From contig NC_083603.1 in the NCBI RefSeq assembly GCF_029168945.1, positions 45,084,406-45,148,405 of the forward strand: a stretch of 64,000 nucleotides of DNA, written 5' to 3'. The stretch comes from Cannabis sativa (taxonomy: Eukaryota; Streptophyta; Magnoliopsida; Rosales; Cannabaceae). The position numbers and the translations under genes were made by a program. The notes under the pieces are model-generated. The model ran no database searches and was not told where the DNA came from. It was given only the letters and a program-made list of their open reading frames with translations. Below are positions 35,480 to 46,821 of the stretch, piece by piece. Positions within the stretch are counted from its first letter, which is position 1. The number at the start of each line of letters is the position of its first letter.

Positions 35480-36180
35480 AAAAAAAAAAAACAAAACAAA
35501 ATCAAAGATTCAACACCAGAATTTTACAAGCTTCACCTGCCCTAAAAACTCATTTTAGGCGGCTAGTGTTTGGGTTTCCCGAACTAGGGTAATAACTTTC
35601 ACTATATTCAAAGAAGTATCTTACAAAAACCAACAATATTGTAAATAATACACTCTTTTACAAGATACAGTGAATCTATACCCATACCAACCAAGACCCT
35701 TGATTGAAGACACAAGATCCCCTTGTGTGAATGATGAGCTCTCTTCAACACTTTTCTTCAATCTGAACTCCCTTCAGATCTGGTGATGAAGATGATACTG
35801 AAATCCCTTTAGTTTGAACTCAACATCTTCAGCTCTGATATACAACTTTGGATTAATACCACCAAGCTCAAAGATCACCTGCCATGGAACATAAAGACGA
35901 AACAAGAAGAAAGAAATGTAATCCCTAATCTCCGATAAAAAAAGGTTCCTCAACATAATACCAAGAAGTTGTATTTATACCCAGCTAAATCAAGAACCCG
36001 AAATAGACAGTTGTTACCATCTGAACAATTAAAACACAAAATATCTTTGCTAACGTGGACTAACACTAACATTACGAATTCCAAACAAAAACACTACGAA
36101 TTTCAAACGCAACTTGACATAATTTATCACTATAAAAAATACTAGTTCTTACATCATCTTTCACACATTTTATTCATTTT
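35480..36180 (-). repeat. possible LTR fragment, minus orientation
   Basis: On the minus strand a good TATA box (gggtataaatac, about 35970-35983) is followed by a leader-like, moderately GC-rich stretch without long ORFs, as in LTR R-U5 regions. No partner LTR, primer site or target duplication was found. It could also be a relic promoter and 5' UTR of a lost gene. Confidence 0.3.
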
Positions 36181-37690
36181 TTGCAGAACATAAACTAGAG
36201 GAGATTCAAGAAAAGAAATGAATTTAATATGGACTATTGTACTTTTATTTTATTTGTGTTGTATTATGTTGTGTTTTAAACTTTAGACTTTTAACTATAT
36301 ATTTTAATTTGTATGGTTACACTTATAATATACTTATATAATAAATTAGATTTTATTTTACCAAAAAAAAAATGCAAAGTTCGATTTTGGGCAGTTTGAA
36401 CCGACCAAACCGTGGTTTGGATTGGTCGACTTTAAATAAGATCCTGGATTGGTGGGTCAGTTTTCAGATTGTACCAATCCAGACCGAAAACCAAAATTTA
36501 GATTTTTATATGAAAAAAACTGACCAAACTAACTGATTCTTAGCCCTACCTCATGGTATAATGGGTTGGATTCAAGTTATTGAAGTCCGAACTTCCATTC
36601 TGGAGATCCCGAAGTCAAACTGGGTGCAAGGCTAGGGTCTCCTCCCAGGTCGACTGCTATGACTCGGGTCTACTATATACTCTGTAACATTATCTTCATA
36701 TCACGTGTCAAACATTGATGTTCACGTCACCAGAGAAAGTTTCTGGGTTAACAGGTGTCTTATACTTGTTCAATTTCTTAGTTAGTTGTATTAGGTAAGT
36801 GCTTTTTGTGTTTAATTGTTGATTTGTTGTTTTACGTAATTGAGTTTTAAGTTTCTTTTTGTCATCAGTGCCGAAGACAGCTCCAGTGACTTTTTCGGCG
36901 CTGATGACAACTCCGACGATCATTGTTCGTTGATTTGTTTCTAAATTTTATTAAAAAAAAATCTAAAGGGTATTTAATGTTTATATAATACAATTTTTTT
37001 TTAATGCCATATTTTATCCAATTAAGTTTTCTTACTATACTTATTATGTAAACTAGTTTTTTTTCTTACCATATTTATTTATGTAAACAGCCTCCTTCAG
37101 CTCTAGTGCAGTTTTGTCATTTTAATAAATTCTTTTTGCTCAATGTTATTTTGATAAGTTGATCACTGTAATTGTAAATTTAGTGATGTCAAACCAAGTG
37201 ACTCAGCTAATAAGAGGCAATCTTCTGCATTTACTTGAGTGTTATTTGAAAGAAACTAAAAAAAGAGTTGTCTTGGTGGTGTGTATTGGCAAGGAAATAT
37301 CAACCTTAGACATTGCATCATTTGGTTCAAACTCACACTGCAATTACTTTCTCTGGTTTCATTTTTAGTTACCACTTTCTGTGGTAATGCTACTTTTTTT
37401 TTTTCTTCTTTTGTCCCTTCTTATTATTTCGTAGAAACACACCATAAAAGTCTTTAGGACCATTTTATCATTTTTAGTGATACACTTGTGCCATATTTAA
37501 CATGTTTTGGTGTGGTAGACCCTCTATTGGTGGCCGAGTAAGATTCCTTATTCTAATTCAAGTCATTAAAGCAGGGACAAGTATGCAACAAGGTCAACAT
37601 TTGATTAGAATTTGTGACCAACTAAGCTGAGTTGTGATGATGACTATTATATGTGTGTGGTCTATTGCATTATTTCTTTTCATGAGTGTG
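36181..37690. other. intergenic stretch, no gene recognised
   Basis: At 36375-36540 there is a block rich in 'ggttcggtttgg / ccgaccaaacc' motifs with inverted character, probably a dispersed repeat. The remaining frames up to 71 codons match nothing I recognise. Confidence 0.45.
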
Positions 37691-38629
37691 AAATTGAAAC
37701 AAAACATCCTGAAATTGAGGTAATGATGTAACATACAATATTGCAGCAAAGAACATTCCAGAACCAGAATGGCCTATTTTTCATTCTTCTCTTTTTTGGG
37801 GGAAATTAACCATATGGGCCTGTGATTTAAACTAAATGGGCCCCCAAAAGCACTTGTGTTTTAGAATTTTGACATCGATGTTGCTATAGTTGATTTATGT
37901 TATAGTTTTGGGTTTGAATGATTAAGAGAGAAATAATTGTTAATATTCAACTAATTGATATGTGTCGGCATAATAAAAAATGAAAGTAAAGGAAATAAGT
38001 GTTTCTAAAATCAAGTGTTCAAACCGAATATCTCACACAAAACAGAAATAATAAAACAAATATTGGGTTCATCTCAACGGTAACACCACAAATTTTTATA
38101 AGGGGTCCCTAACCACAAAAGAAATTGGGTATATTAACCACATTAAGAATTAACTACATTGAAACCAGATTGGATCAAATTCAATTTGGAAAAACATTAA
38201 ACAAGGCAGAGCAGATCTGATCCAAAATTCAATAAATCGAAAAAATTAAACGGGGCGGAACAGATCTAATCTAAAATTCAATAAATATTAGAATATTTTA
38301 GATCGAAAGTGATCCGTTAGATCGGGGCTTCAACCTGCTCCAACTAAATAATCTTTTTGACATGCCTAACCTGGAGTAAAGGTTCATAAATGAACAAGGT
38401 GGATTATAAACAATAGCTTTGATGTAGACAATTTCAGCTATTATATTAGTGAATTTAAAAAAACTTTAAATCTCACTGAATGTAAGTATAATTTACTAGT
38501 TGAAGCATTGATTGGGGTAAATTTGTTGTATGATAGAGTTTGATAAAGGTTTGATCATTTAAGTAATTTTAGAAAACATTTTATTTCTTGATGTAGATAT
38601 ATTAAAAAAAAACCTTAATGCAAGACTTG

Positions 38630-39135
38630 GACCCCGGACTTGGAGCCCCTAGGACCTGAATTGGACCCGCCCAAGATTCAAACTCGGACCCGGACCCAGG
38701 CCCAGGACTCGGGACCGGAACAAGGACCCAAACTAAGGACCGGACTCGGACACCCGGACTTGGACCCAGATTCGGACTTGAACCTAGGACCCAAACCCAG
38801 ACTCAAATTTTGGAAACCAGATCCGAACTCAGGATTGGACCTGAATGCAAGACTCGAGACCCAAACTTGTGGTCGGGACCTGGACCCAAGACCCGAACTC
38901 GGGACCAAACCTAGTCCTGAACCCGGGACCTGGACCCAGACCTAAACCTAAATATGGACCAGGACTCAAATCCAAATCCAGACCCGAACCCGGATCCGGA
39001 CCTAGACCCAAACCACGGACCTGAACCCGAACCCGGATCCGGACCTAGACACAAACCACGGACCTGAACCCGAACCCGAACTCATATCCGAACCCAGGAC
39101 TCAGGACTCGAGACGTGGACTCGGACCCAAACTCA
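38630..39135 (+). repeat. degenerate GGACCC/GGACTC-type minisatellite
   Basis: About 500 bp made of shuffled 5-7 bp units such as ggaccc, ggactc, gaaccc and aaactc, GC-rich in an AT-rich region. Inside it a 43-bp unit is tandemly duplicated with one mismatch (38982-39024 and 39025-39067). Both strands are open for up to 100 codons because of the repeat, not because of coding. Flanking stretches (38150-38340 and 39250-39380) share 'gatcyga / ggcggggc' motifs and may be the rest of the same repeat element. Confidence 0.85.
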
Positions 39136-39494
39136 ATCTATTAATACAAGTCAATATCAAATATAATATTGTATTAAATAATACTAATACAAAATTAAAA
39201 TAGATATAAAGTTATAAATTTAGATATAAAATTAAAATTCTTTTTTTAAAAATAAGTCGGGTCAAATCTGATCCGATCCAAATATGTGATCTAGCAGAGC
39301 GAGGCGGGGCAAATCCTTACATGATCTAATTCAGGTCAGATCATAGCCGAATCAGATCCGAATGGATTTATTTACACTCCTACTCCAGCTAAAATCACTC
39401 TTTTTAGTTCTTCTACTAAACAAGGTTTTATTTTTGCATATGCTTCTTCTTCTTCTGTCTTAGTGTTTGTCCAACACACAAGAAAGTTACTCAG

Positions 39495-40840
39495 TGTTGC
39501 GATATTTTGCACACGCAAGTGTACGTATCGTTATAAGTAGTAAACTCACCAGGAGTGAGGTCGATCCCACGGGGAGTGTAGTTAAGTACGTTAAAATTAA
39601 ACTTTTACTTCTATTTGGTTAAATAAAAATAAAGAAAGAATTAAAATAAGAAACTAGTAAGAAACAATTATTCAAGAGAATTGAAAGTTAATAAAAACTA
39701 GGGCTTCGATTTCAATTATTTCTATTGAATATGGCCTAATATGATTATTTTCCTAATATTAATTTCTATGCAATAGCAGGTTTACTAAGGTAATTTATAG
39801 TCTTCTCAGATATATAAATCTCAATTACATGCAAACTTTCTACTCTCGTGATAAATTTAACATGCAACAGGCATTAAACACATAAACCCTATAAGCTATC
39901 TAAACCATATAGGTACTCTCGTCCTATATCGAAATTCAGTTCTATTTTACTATAGCATATTTGACACTCACTTCTCAGATCTCGCATCAAAACCATAGAC
40001 AGATAATTGGTGATCAGGCAATTAAAAGTAATTAAGCACAAATAAAATAGAATACATAGAAATTAGGGAGAAAATAAATCATATTAAAACCATAAACAAT
40101 GTCAAATAATATCCATCTAACCCTAATAAAGTGTTTATTTACTCATGTTCATTGTAGCACAATTACACATATTAACTTTAAGAAAAGAGATGAAAATAGA
40201 GAAGAGAAGAATGTTGAAAACTCTCTGAAGAATGCCTCCAATATTGCAGTTGATCTCTCCACTTTGCATCTGTATTCTCTCTGTTTTTCTCTCTAAAATT
40301 GCTTGCTGAAATCAACTCTCTTCTGCTCTTTATATAGGCATTCAGGGCCTAAAAAGATGGGAAAATCGCACAAATTTAAATTCCATTCGGATTTAAATTT
40401 TTGTGAAACCTCAAACGAGATATTTTTTTCTACTGCGTTGACTGATAGTATTTTGGTCATAACTCTCTCGATATTGCTCGGAATTGAACGATTCAAGATG
40501 TTCCGAAAAGATAAAAGAGAGATCTAGAACTTTCATGTTTCGACTTTTTCCAAAATCTAATCAGAAGATCGTCGAATTCAGGATTGAAGTTTCGGTTTTA
40601 TTTACTTGCACAATTTTCTCTATTTTAAATATCATGATATTTTTATCTTTTTCCCATCTTTTTCTCTGATATTTTTCTAATCTTCTTCTATTTTAAATCT
40701 GCACAAATAAAAGATAACAAGCGTAAAAATGCTCCAAACACGATTAAAACTCAATTAAAAATATACTAAACTTAATCTAAAATTAATACTAAAAATAACC
40801 TAATACTCAGCAAATGTTAATTGCCCTGCTCTTTGTTGGA
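39495..40840 (+). repeat. LTR-like dispersed repeat
   Basis: It begins with 'gcgatattttgcacacgcaagtg' near 39497 and includes 'gtcgatcccacgggga', a sequence I associate with common plant LTR-derived repeats. It ends near 'aacctaatactcagca' at 40812. No long ORF or second copy is present. It sits inside the copy 1 bHLH-like fragment, since similarity to copy 2 stops before it and resumes after it. The exact ends and family are uncertain. Confidence 0.45.
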
Positions 40841-41275
40841 GGTGCTTTTCTTCATTTCAATTAATCCTAAAATATCTTCAAAGACATAAAATTGATCACT
40901 TGATCAACCATTGAAGCTTTATCATTATGCAAATACTATTATTTCAAGGGTAAATACTATTTTGGACCTTGTGTTTTGTAAAAGTTACCGATTTGACTAT
41001 TTGTTTTGTTAAATAATAAAATGGACCCTGTATTTTCCAAAATGGTAAAAACAGTACATTGAGCTTAAATTTTGACAATTTTTTTTAATATAACCAACTT
41101 GAAGATAATTCCTAACATGAACAAATACAGAAAAATGTAAACAACTTTGACATAACACCTTTAGATCAAATTATTATTAAATTTTATTTTAACAAAAAAT
41201 AGGGTGTTGCTTTGCGGTCGATAATGGTCAATCAATTAACATTAGGGTAATCCTAATACAGTAATTTCAATTTTA

Positions 41276-41475
41276 GAGCTCGTTTGGAACGTCGTATTAG
41301 GTCGTATTGTATTATATATCATATTTTTATATAATACTATATTAAATTTTAATTTATACTAAAATATTATATATTTAGGACACATATAATTTTACATAAA
41401 AATATTATATAAAATACAATTAAATATAATATTATACAATAAAATACGGTGTAATATGACGTACCAAACGAACCC
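41276..41475. mobile_element. Tourist-type MITE with TTA target duplication
   Basis: A 200-bp element with terminal inverted repeats: GAGCTCGTTTGGAACGTCGT on the left, and on the right a terminus whose reverse complement begins GGGTTCGTTTGGTACGTCAT. TTA flanks both sides (41273-41275 and 41476-41478). This end sequence and the 3-bp TTA duplication fit PIF/Harbinger-derived Tourist MITEs. No coding capacity. Confidence 0.7.
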
Positions 41476-41627
41476 TTAATTCATGTTTCCTTTGTCCCCT
41501 CACATTGCGAATGCCATTCTTCAAATCGAAATTCTACCGGCCTCTCAACATGATATATGTGTTTGGACTTTGGAGAGCCAACTCCTCATATGACGATTTT
41601 CAGTTAAAAGAGTGCACATGCTTTATG

Positions 41628-41760
41628 TGTATTGGAGAATATTGTCCCACATGGATTAAATGTGAAAATATTAAGCTATATATAAGAACATGAGCTACTC
41701 CACTCATTGCCAATTAGTTTTAAGATGGAACCCCATGATTCTTAACATGGTATCAGAGTC
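41628..41760 (+). mobile_element. TRIM-sized LTR with primer binding site
   Basis: A 120-bp LTR-like unit runs from TGTATTGGAGAATATTGTCC (41628) to CTTAACA (41747). It is followed directly by TGGTATCAGAGTC, the complement of the initiator-Met tRNA 3' end (41748-41760). The LTR sequence and length fit TRIM or small Copia LTRs. No second LTR or coding domain was found, and a LINE fragment follows within 100 bp. Confidence 0.6.
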
Positions 41761-41849
41761 ATATCCCTAACGGACTTTCGATCCACACCTATCAAATACT
41801 TAGCCAGCCGCAAGTTATTCTTATGACATTTACAACATGGGGACGGTGA

Positions 41850-42230
41850 CTGGGGGGCTCTTGCTGCTTCAGTGATAATGTCGAAACAAGTATTCACTTG
41901 TTTAAGGAGTGCCCGCTGACCAAAGCTATATTTTTCCACTCAAAATGGGGCATTAGACTTGAAAACATTGAAGTGGACGACATGAAATCCTTGCTTTCTT
42001 GGTTTTTTTTTTAATACTAGGGCCTAATCTCCTTTGTGGCGATTGCCTTGGTGGACATATGGAAACTTCGCAACAACAGCTCCTTTGACCTCCAGAGTCT
42101 TATCCAGGTTATTTATTCTACATCTAAGGAGTTTGGAAGACTATCTACGCCCTTTCACGATAGCCATAACAGCTGTTATTGATCGTAATTGGAAGAAAGC
42201 TTGCATATTCTCTGACTGCAAAAAGTGATT
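41850..42230 (+). pseudogene. LINE fragment (end of zf-RVT and linker)
   Basis: Plus-strand reading gives C-F-S-D-N-V-E-T-S-I-H-L-F-K-E-C-P, the end of a LINE zinc-binding domain, followed by a linker with W-K-L-R-N-N. Both ends are truncated and there are frame breaks. Confidence 0.55.
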
Positions 42231-42329
42231 ATGCGTCAGCCACCCACTTAGCTGAAATTAATGCCAAGTCTCTTAAATATGAAATGCCATTAAAACAATG
42301 TAATTTCACCTGATAAGAAAATTGAAGCA

Positions 42330-42840
42330 ATAAATCCTCAAATTGAGGTAACGATTTCAAATACAATAGCGCAGCGAACAATATTCCAAATGGCCTAATT
42401 GGGTTCAGCTCAACAGCACCACTACTAATTTTGAGAAAGACCCTAATCACAAAAGAAATTTGTGTAAACAACCACTTTAAATAATGTCTCGTGAGAAATA
42501 ATATTTCTTTTGTAAATTACTAACATGAGCAACTTTATGCAATTTTCTCATACAATACAACATTTTTAGGCCAATTATACATAATATTCAGAGAATAAAG
42601 TTTTCTTCTCTGAAAATGTCTACATCTGTAAGCTGCTTTTCTACTCTTAATCCAATCCACCTTATTCATATACTCTTCTCTTTGTTGCTCTACTCTTCTC
42701 CTTGTTGCTCAGTCCAAGCATTCCAATGTATCTCATCAGCAATAACAAGACGAACTAGTCCTGAAATTGCTTCAAACTCCTTGCCCATCACCTGATCAAA
42801 CATTGAAGCTTTTGCATCAGTATGCAATTATTAATTTCCC
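42330..42840 (-). pseudogene. decayed bHLH-like gene fragment, copy 2
   Basis: Minus strand 42795-42830 reads T-D-A-K-A-S-M-F-D-Q-V-M, similar to the bHLH helix 2 motif, and continues open for some 25 codons to a stop. The downstream block 42330-42480 shares F-A-A-L-L-Y ... S-L-P-Q-F with copy 1 (37700-37790). An acceptor-like 'ttgcat' in place of 'ttgcag' precedes the exon. Two similarly decayed copies in direct orientation suggest an old duplicated gene. Confidence 0.35.
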
Positions 42841-43764
42841 AAAAGGATAAATCAACAATGTTGTCAAATTTCCAAAATAAAGATGAACCTCAAATTTCCT
42901 ATGTTGACTCTCATTCTGCTATTAACAATAGTATCCATACAATACAAGTATGTAGCAATATCCATCTTATTTATTAGCTCTCAAATGGTTCATCTAATTT
43001 TGACAACCATAAAAGCTTCTATAATGATTATTACTTGTTGTGTTTTGGGTCTTGATCATCTTATATTTCTTAATGGCTTTTTCGCACATAAACTACAACA
43101 TATAAAGAACGTGACTTAATTCTTTACTAAATTGAAGCACCTCTTTTAATCATACACATACAAAAACAAAGTAAGCATTGAGCTAAAAATGTAAAAAAGA
43201 AAGAAGAAAACAAGGCCAATAGTCTTACATCTGAGAGTGAAAGAAAAAACATAGGAAATGCATTACCTCCCAATCGCACACATTATGCTCTTTTAAACTA
43301 TATAGATATCAATTTAAAAAACAAAAAAACAGCTAGAGAAAAATTTAGAACAAAATGCAACCTGTTATGTAAATTTAATAAAACGTCATTTGATGAGCAT
43401 TACTTTGGTTATTCAACATCTGATTTTCATGAAGAAAAAAAATATATATACATATAAATATATATCAAGGGATAAATATTTGCAGCAGATACACTTAACT
43501 AAAACAAAAATGCCTTTGAAAAAGCAATTATCTTGTGGTGAGTGTGTGGTGCAAACATTTTTACCTGTTCATCTTCCCTTCACATATATCTGGAGCGCTT
43601 TTTTTTTTTCTTGAGATTTTACAATCTGTACTGTGAGGATGAACAACCTTTATTTCCACACAAGAAAACAACAAGAATAGATCTGTCAGAGGAGAGAGAG
43701 GTGGGAAACAGAAATCCAATATTTATGTTCAGTTAAAGAGGTATATCATTGTATATGCTTACCA
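42841..43764. other. stretch between bHLH-like fragment and NLR gene
   Basis: Contains the presumable 3' UTR of the NLR gene (right part) and otherwise AT-rich sequence without a recognised gene. Confidence 0.5.
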
Positions 43765-46700
43765 TCAATTTGTAATCTGTATATTAGGTATGTACTCCTT
43801 TCCACACAGTCCACTTAGCAAGGGACAGTTATGTATATGCAGAGAGGAAAGAGAAGTGGGCAGTTCTTCTGGCAAGCACCGAAGCTCCTTGCAGTCCTCA
43901 ATTTCCAACACTTGAAGAGAGGAGAGTTGCTGAAAGCTCTTACTGTTCAAGGCTTTCAGTTTATCACAACCTGAAATGGATAAAGACTTGAGCATGGTTG
44001 GGAGCAAGCCTTCCTCCGGAAATGAATCCACCATATCATTACAATAGGAAAGAGTTAATGATGTAAGTGATGGAAATCTATGGAGATTCCACTGCATTCG
44101 AACAGCGAACAACTTTTCACAATCGCTGATCGCAATAGTATGTAAACGTGAGAAGGATCCCCCTTCCATAAAAGACTCAAGATTTGAACAACGGAAAAAA
44201 CGTACAGACTCCAGAGATGGAAATGCTTCGTGTGCAATGCCATTACAACACTCTTTCAAACTTGACATATCAAAAATAAGCAATTCTTTCAAGGATTTAA
44301 ATGGCTCAGTTGCATTAGAAGATATTGACACCAACTTATCCATTTCATCGATGTGAAGTTCTTCGAGGGAGGGTAATAGGCCAAGCGGTGACAAAGAAAC
44401 GCAATGTTTACAACTTACTAGAGTGATTGCTGTAATATTAGAAAAAGAAGCATCACCTAACCAATCTGACAATCTTGTGCCACTGTAATGTTTAATGTTG
44501 AGTATCTTCAAATTTGTATTAGGCTGAAGCTTACCAAGTACTACACTTTCAGTCTCAGAACCACTGATATCATCATCCCAGCCCAGAGTCAACTCAATCA
44601 CATTCTTCATATTCTGAAGAATAGTTTCTGAAATATTACCAAGATCAACAATATTGTGAAGCCCAGAAATACAGAGTTGTCCACATAAGTTGTGAAAGTT
44701 TTCCAATTGGTTGATCTTAGACCCACTCTGCTCACCAATGACAAAATCAGATAAGCTTTGCAAATTTTTCAGTTTACACAGGTCTTGTGGCATATCCTTC
44801 AATGGTGTTCGTCTAATATTAAGATGTTGCAAGTTGATCAGACCTCCCATATTTTTTGGTAACAATCTTAGATTACTACAAAAAAACAATAGTAGTATCT
44901 GCAAATTGAGCAAACCACACAATGTGTTAGGAAGTCTTTTCAAACGACTCCAGGATAGATCCAAATATTTTAGTTGTTTTAAATTGCCTACTGAATCAGG
45001 CAACTCTTCATAAGCATATCTCCACAGAGACAAAACTCTTAGTGTTGTTGGAAATGATGTTGTTTGGAATAACTCATATGGTAATTTATTTAACCCACTG
45101 AATGGATAATATCTTTGGTCCACACTTGACAATCCTAAAATGGTGCGTAGTGATTTTGCTTGACATAGAGCTTCCAAGATATTTAAGTCATAGACACTTT
45201 TCTCATCATATGATAAGTGACGGATACTCTTGTTTGTAGCAACTGAGCTAGAGCAAGTATTATCCAGTACAAGACAATACTCTCCCGATATAAAGTTGGC
45301 TAGATCGTTCACAAGATCATGCATGTGAAAGCAGTGCATTGGCTTACCAAAATATACCATTGAGGTTTGAAATAACGACCTTGATGTTAGATCGTCAAAG
45401 TATTCTTCACCAACTTGTTTGAGATTTTTATACTTTTGGTGCGGCAAAAGATCCTCAGCTATCCACAACAAAATTAAACTTTCCTTCTTAAATTGGAAAT
45501 CTTTAGGAAATAATGAGCAATAGGCAAAACATCGCTTTAGGTGAGGTGGTAGATGGTAGTAACTTAACCATAAAGCTGGAAGAATATTGTTTTTCTCATT
45601 GGGCAACTCCCAAATGTTACTATTCAATATCTTCTCCCACTTCTCCAAATTTGATTCAGAGCGCAATAGACCAGCAAGACATTTCACAGCCAACGGGAGA
45701 CCTTGACATCTTTTAACAATCTTTCTACCAATCAATTCAAACTTTTGATATGCATCCTCAGACACACGAACAAAGGCATGCTTCTCGAATAGTTGCCAAC
45801 AATCTTCATCAGATAATATCTCAAGTTTAAGAGGTTGAACAGTAGTCACCATTGATGCAATTTCATCACTGCGAGTAGTCACAATTATCTTACTTCCTTG
45901 TGCTCCAGATTCAAAAGCACACATTAAGACACTCCAAAGGCCATAATTATTGTTCCAAACATCATCTAGAACAAAGAAAAATGTCTTCTCCTTTAAAACC
46001 TCCTTCAATTTCACCTGAAGTTGATTTAAGTCGCTTATCTCATCACATGGTTTGAGTTCAACCACATGACTGAGAATAGTTTTTGTTATTCTAGTGATGT
46101 CGAAATCATCTGAGACAGTAACCCATGCTTTAACATCAAACTTTGTCACTCTCTCATCATTATAAAGTATACCGGCAAGTGTAGTTTTGCCAATTCCACC
46201 CATACCAACTATGGGAATTACAGATATCTTGTCTCCAATATGATCATCATTGGAAAAAAGCAAGTGACCAATTCTCTCTTTGTCATAATTCCTACCATAG
46301 ACACATGATTCATCTACCAAAGAAGTTGCTGGTAATCTTTGTGAAACTCTATTTTGAAAGCCCTGTTTTAAACCTAACACATCCTTTTGTTCAAGAATAA
46401 ACTTCAACCTTTTAAGAATCTCTTTTATCTTTGGCTCTATTACATTATCAAAAGCAGAAGCAGTAGGGAACAAAGATGAGACAAGTTTCTTTACCTTGAT
46501 TCTCCTGCTTGAAGATACACTGCTTTTTATCTCTCTTTCCAAAGCTTTGGTAGCAATGGCGTCCAACAAGTCCTCAGCATCATAAGTAGCTTCCTTGAGT
46601 TCATGAAGCCACTTCCTCACAAGAGAGTTCCTCAGTTGTTTCTCCTCAGCATCATCCATCACTGAATTAGCAGACAGCAGCAGAAGTTCGAGTTCTTTGA

Positions 46701-46821
46701 GCAGCCCATGGTCCAGCTTACTTCTCCGGAAAAAGCTGACCATCTCCGGAGAAGCCATCTTCTCAAACATCGTCTGGAACAAAGCAGAGAGAAAAGCTCC
46801 ACCAATCACTTCAAGAGCCAT
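43765..46821 (-). CDS. CC-NBS-LRR disease resistance protein (RPP13-like 1 type)
   Basis: A single-exon, 1018-residue intracellular immune receptor. The N-terminal coiled-coil Rx-N domain (1-150) carries E-A-T-Y-D-A-E-D-L-L-D. The NB-ARC domain has a P-loop G-M-G-G-I-G-K-T-T (206-214), RNBS-A, kinase-2 L-D-D-V-W (285-289), RNBS-B G-S-K-I-I-V-T-T-R (309-317), G-L-P-L-A (374-378), RNBS-D C-F-A-Y-C-S-L-F-P-K, and M-H-D (500-502). From about 545 to the end there are leucine-rich repeats. W ends the kinase-2 motif, as in CNLs and not TNLs. All nucleotide-binding motifs are intact, so it looks functional. Proteins of this class detect pathogen effectors and trigger defence on ADP/ATP exchange. The start at 46821 gives the canonical M-A-L-E-V-I-G-G-A-F-L-S-A. 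It is head-to-head with MSRA. Confidence 0.95.
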   Translation of the reverse strand: MALEVIGGAFLSALFQTMFEKMASPEMVSFFRRSKLDHGLLKELELLLLSANSVMDDAEEKQLRNSLVRKWLHELKEATYDAEDLLDAIATKALEREIKSSVSSSRRIKVKKLVSSLFPTASAFDNVIEPKIKEILKRLKFILEQKDVLGLKQGFQNRVSQRLPATSLVDESCVYGRNYDKERIGHLLFSNDDHIGDKISVIPIVGMGGIGKTTLAGILYNDERVTKFDVKAWVTVSDDFDITRITKTILSHVVELKPCDEISDLNQLQVKLKEVLKEKTFFFVLDDVWNNNYGLWSVLMCAFESGAQGSKIIVTTRSDEIASMVTTVQPLKLEILSDEDCWQLFEKHAFVRVSEDAYQKFELIGRKIVKRCQGLPLAVKCLAGLLRSESNLEKWEKILNSNIWELPNEKNNILPALWLSYYHLPPHLKRCFAYCSLFPKDFQFKKESLILLWIAEDLLPHQKYKNLKQVGEEYFDDLTSRSLFQTSMVYFGKPMHCFHMHDLVNDLANFISGEYCLVLDNTCSSSVATNKSIRHLSYDEKSVYDLNILEALCQAKSLRTILGLSSVDQRYYPFSGLNKLPYELFQTTSFPTTLRVLSLWRYAYEELPDSVGNLKQLKYLDLSWSRLKRLPNTLCGLLNLQILLLFFCSNLRLLPKNMGGLINLQHLNIRRTPLKDMPQDLCKLKNLQSLSDFVIGEQSGSKINQLENFHNLCGQLCISGLHNIVDLGNISETILQNMKNVIELTLGWDDDISGSETESVVLGKLQPNTNLKILNIKHYSGTRLSDWLGDASFSNITAITLVSCKHCVSLSPLGLLPSLEELHIDEMDKLVSISSNATEPFKSLKELLIFDMSSLKECCNGIAHEAFPSLESVRFFRCSNLESFMEGGSFSRLHTIAISDCEKLFAVRMQWNLHRFPSLTSLTLSYCNDMVDSFPEEGLLPTMLKSLSISGCDKLKALNSKSFQQLSSLQVLEIEDCKELRCLPEELPTSLSSLHIHNCPLLSGLCGKEYIPNIQITN

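Larger units (their letters stand above)
37690..41000 (-). pseudogene. decayed bHLH-like gene fragment, copy 1 (interrupted)
   Basis: Minus-strand blocks at 40845-40935, 38050-38130 and 37700-37790 match, in order, blocks of copy 2 at 42330-42840. The first reads D-K-A-S-M-V-D-Q-V-I before a stop. This resembles D-K-A-S-M-L-D-E-V-I of helix 2 in PIF/UNE10-type bHLH factors, and an acceptor-like site just upstream is mutated. The blocks are separated by a minisatellite and an LTR-like repeat. The bHLH identity rests on about ten residues and is tentative. Confidence 0.35.

Noticed and set aside
35774..35956. 60-codon minus-strand frame
   Set aside because: Matches no family I recognise and lies in an LTR-like leader region.
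38640..38945. 101-codon frame of Pro/Asp/Thr-rich repeats, and its antisense partner
   Set aside because: Both result from the hexamer minisatellite, which is open in several frames on both strands.
42229..42471. 80-codon minus-strand frame as an intact gene
   Set aside because: It shares a decayed block with 37700-37790 and lacks a credible start and splice context; treated as pseudogene.
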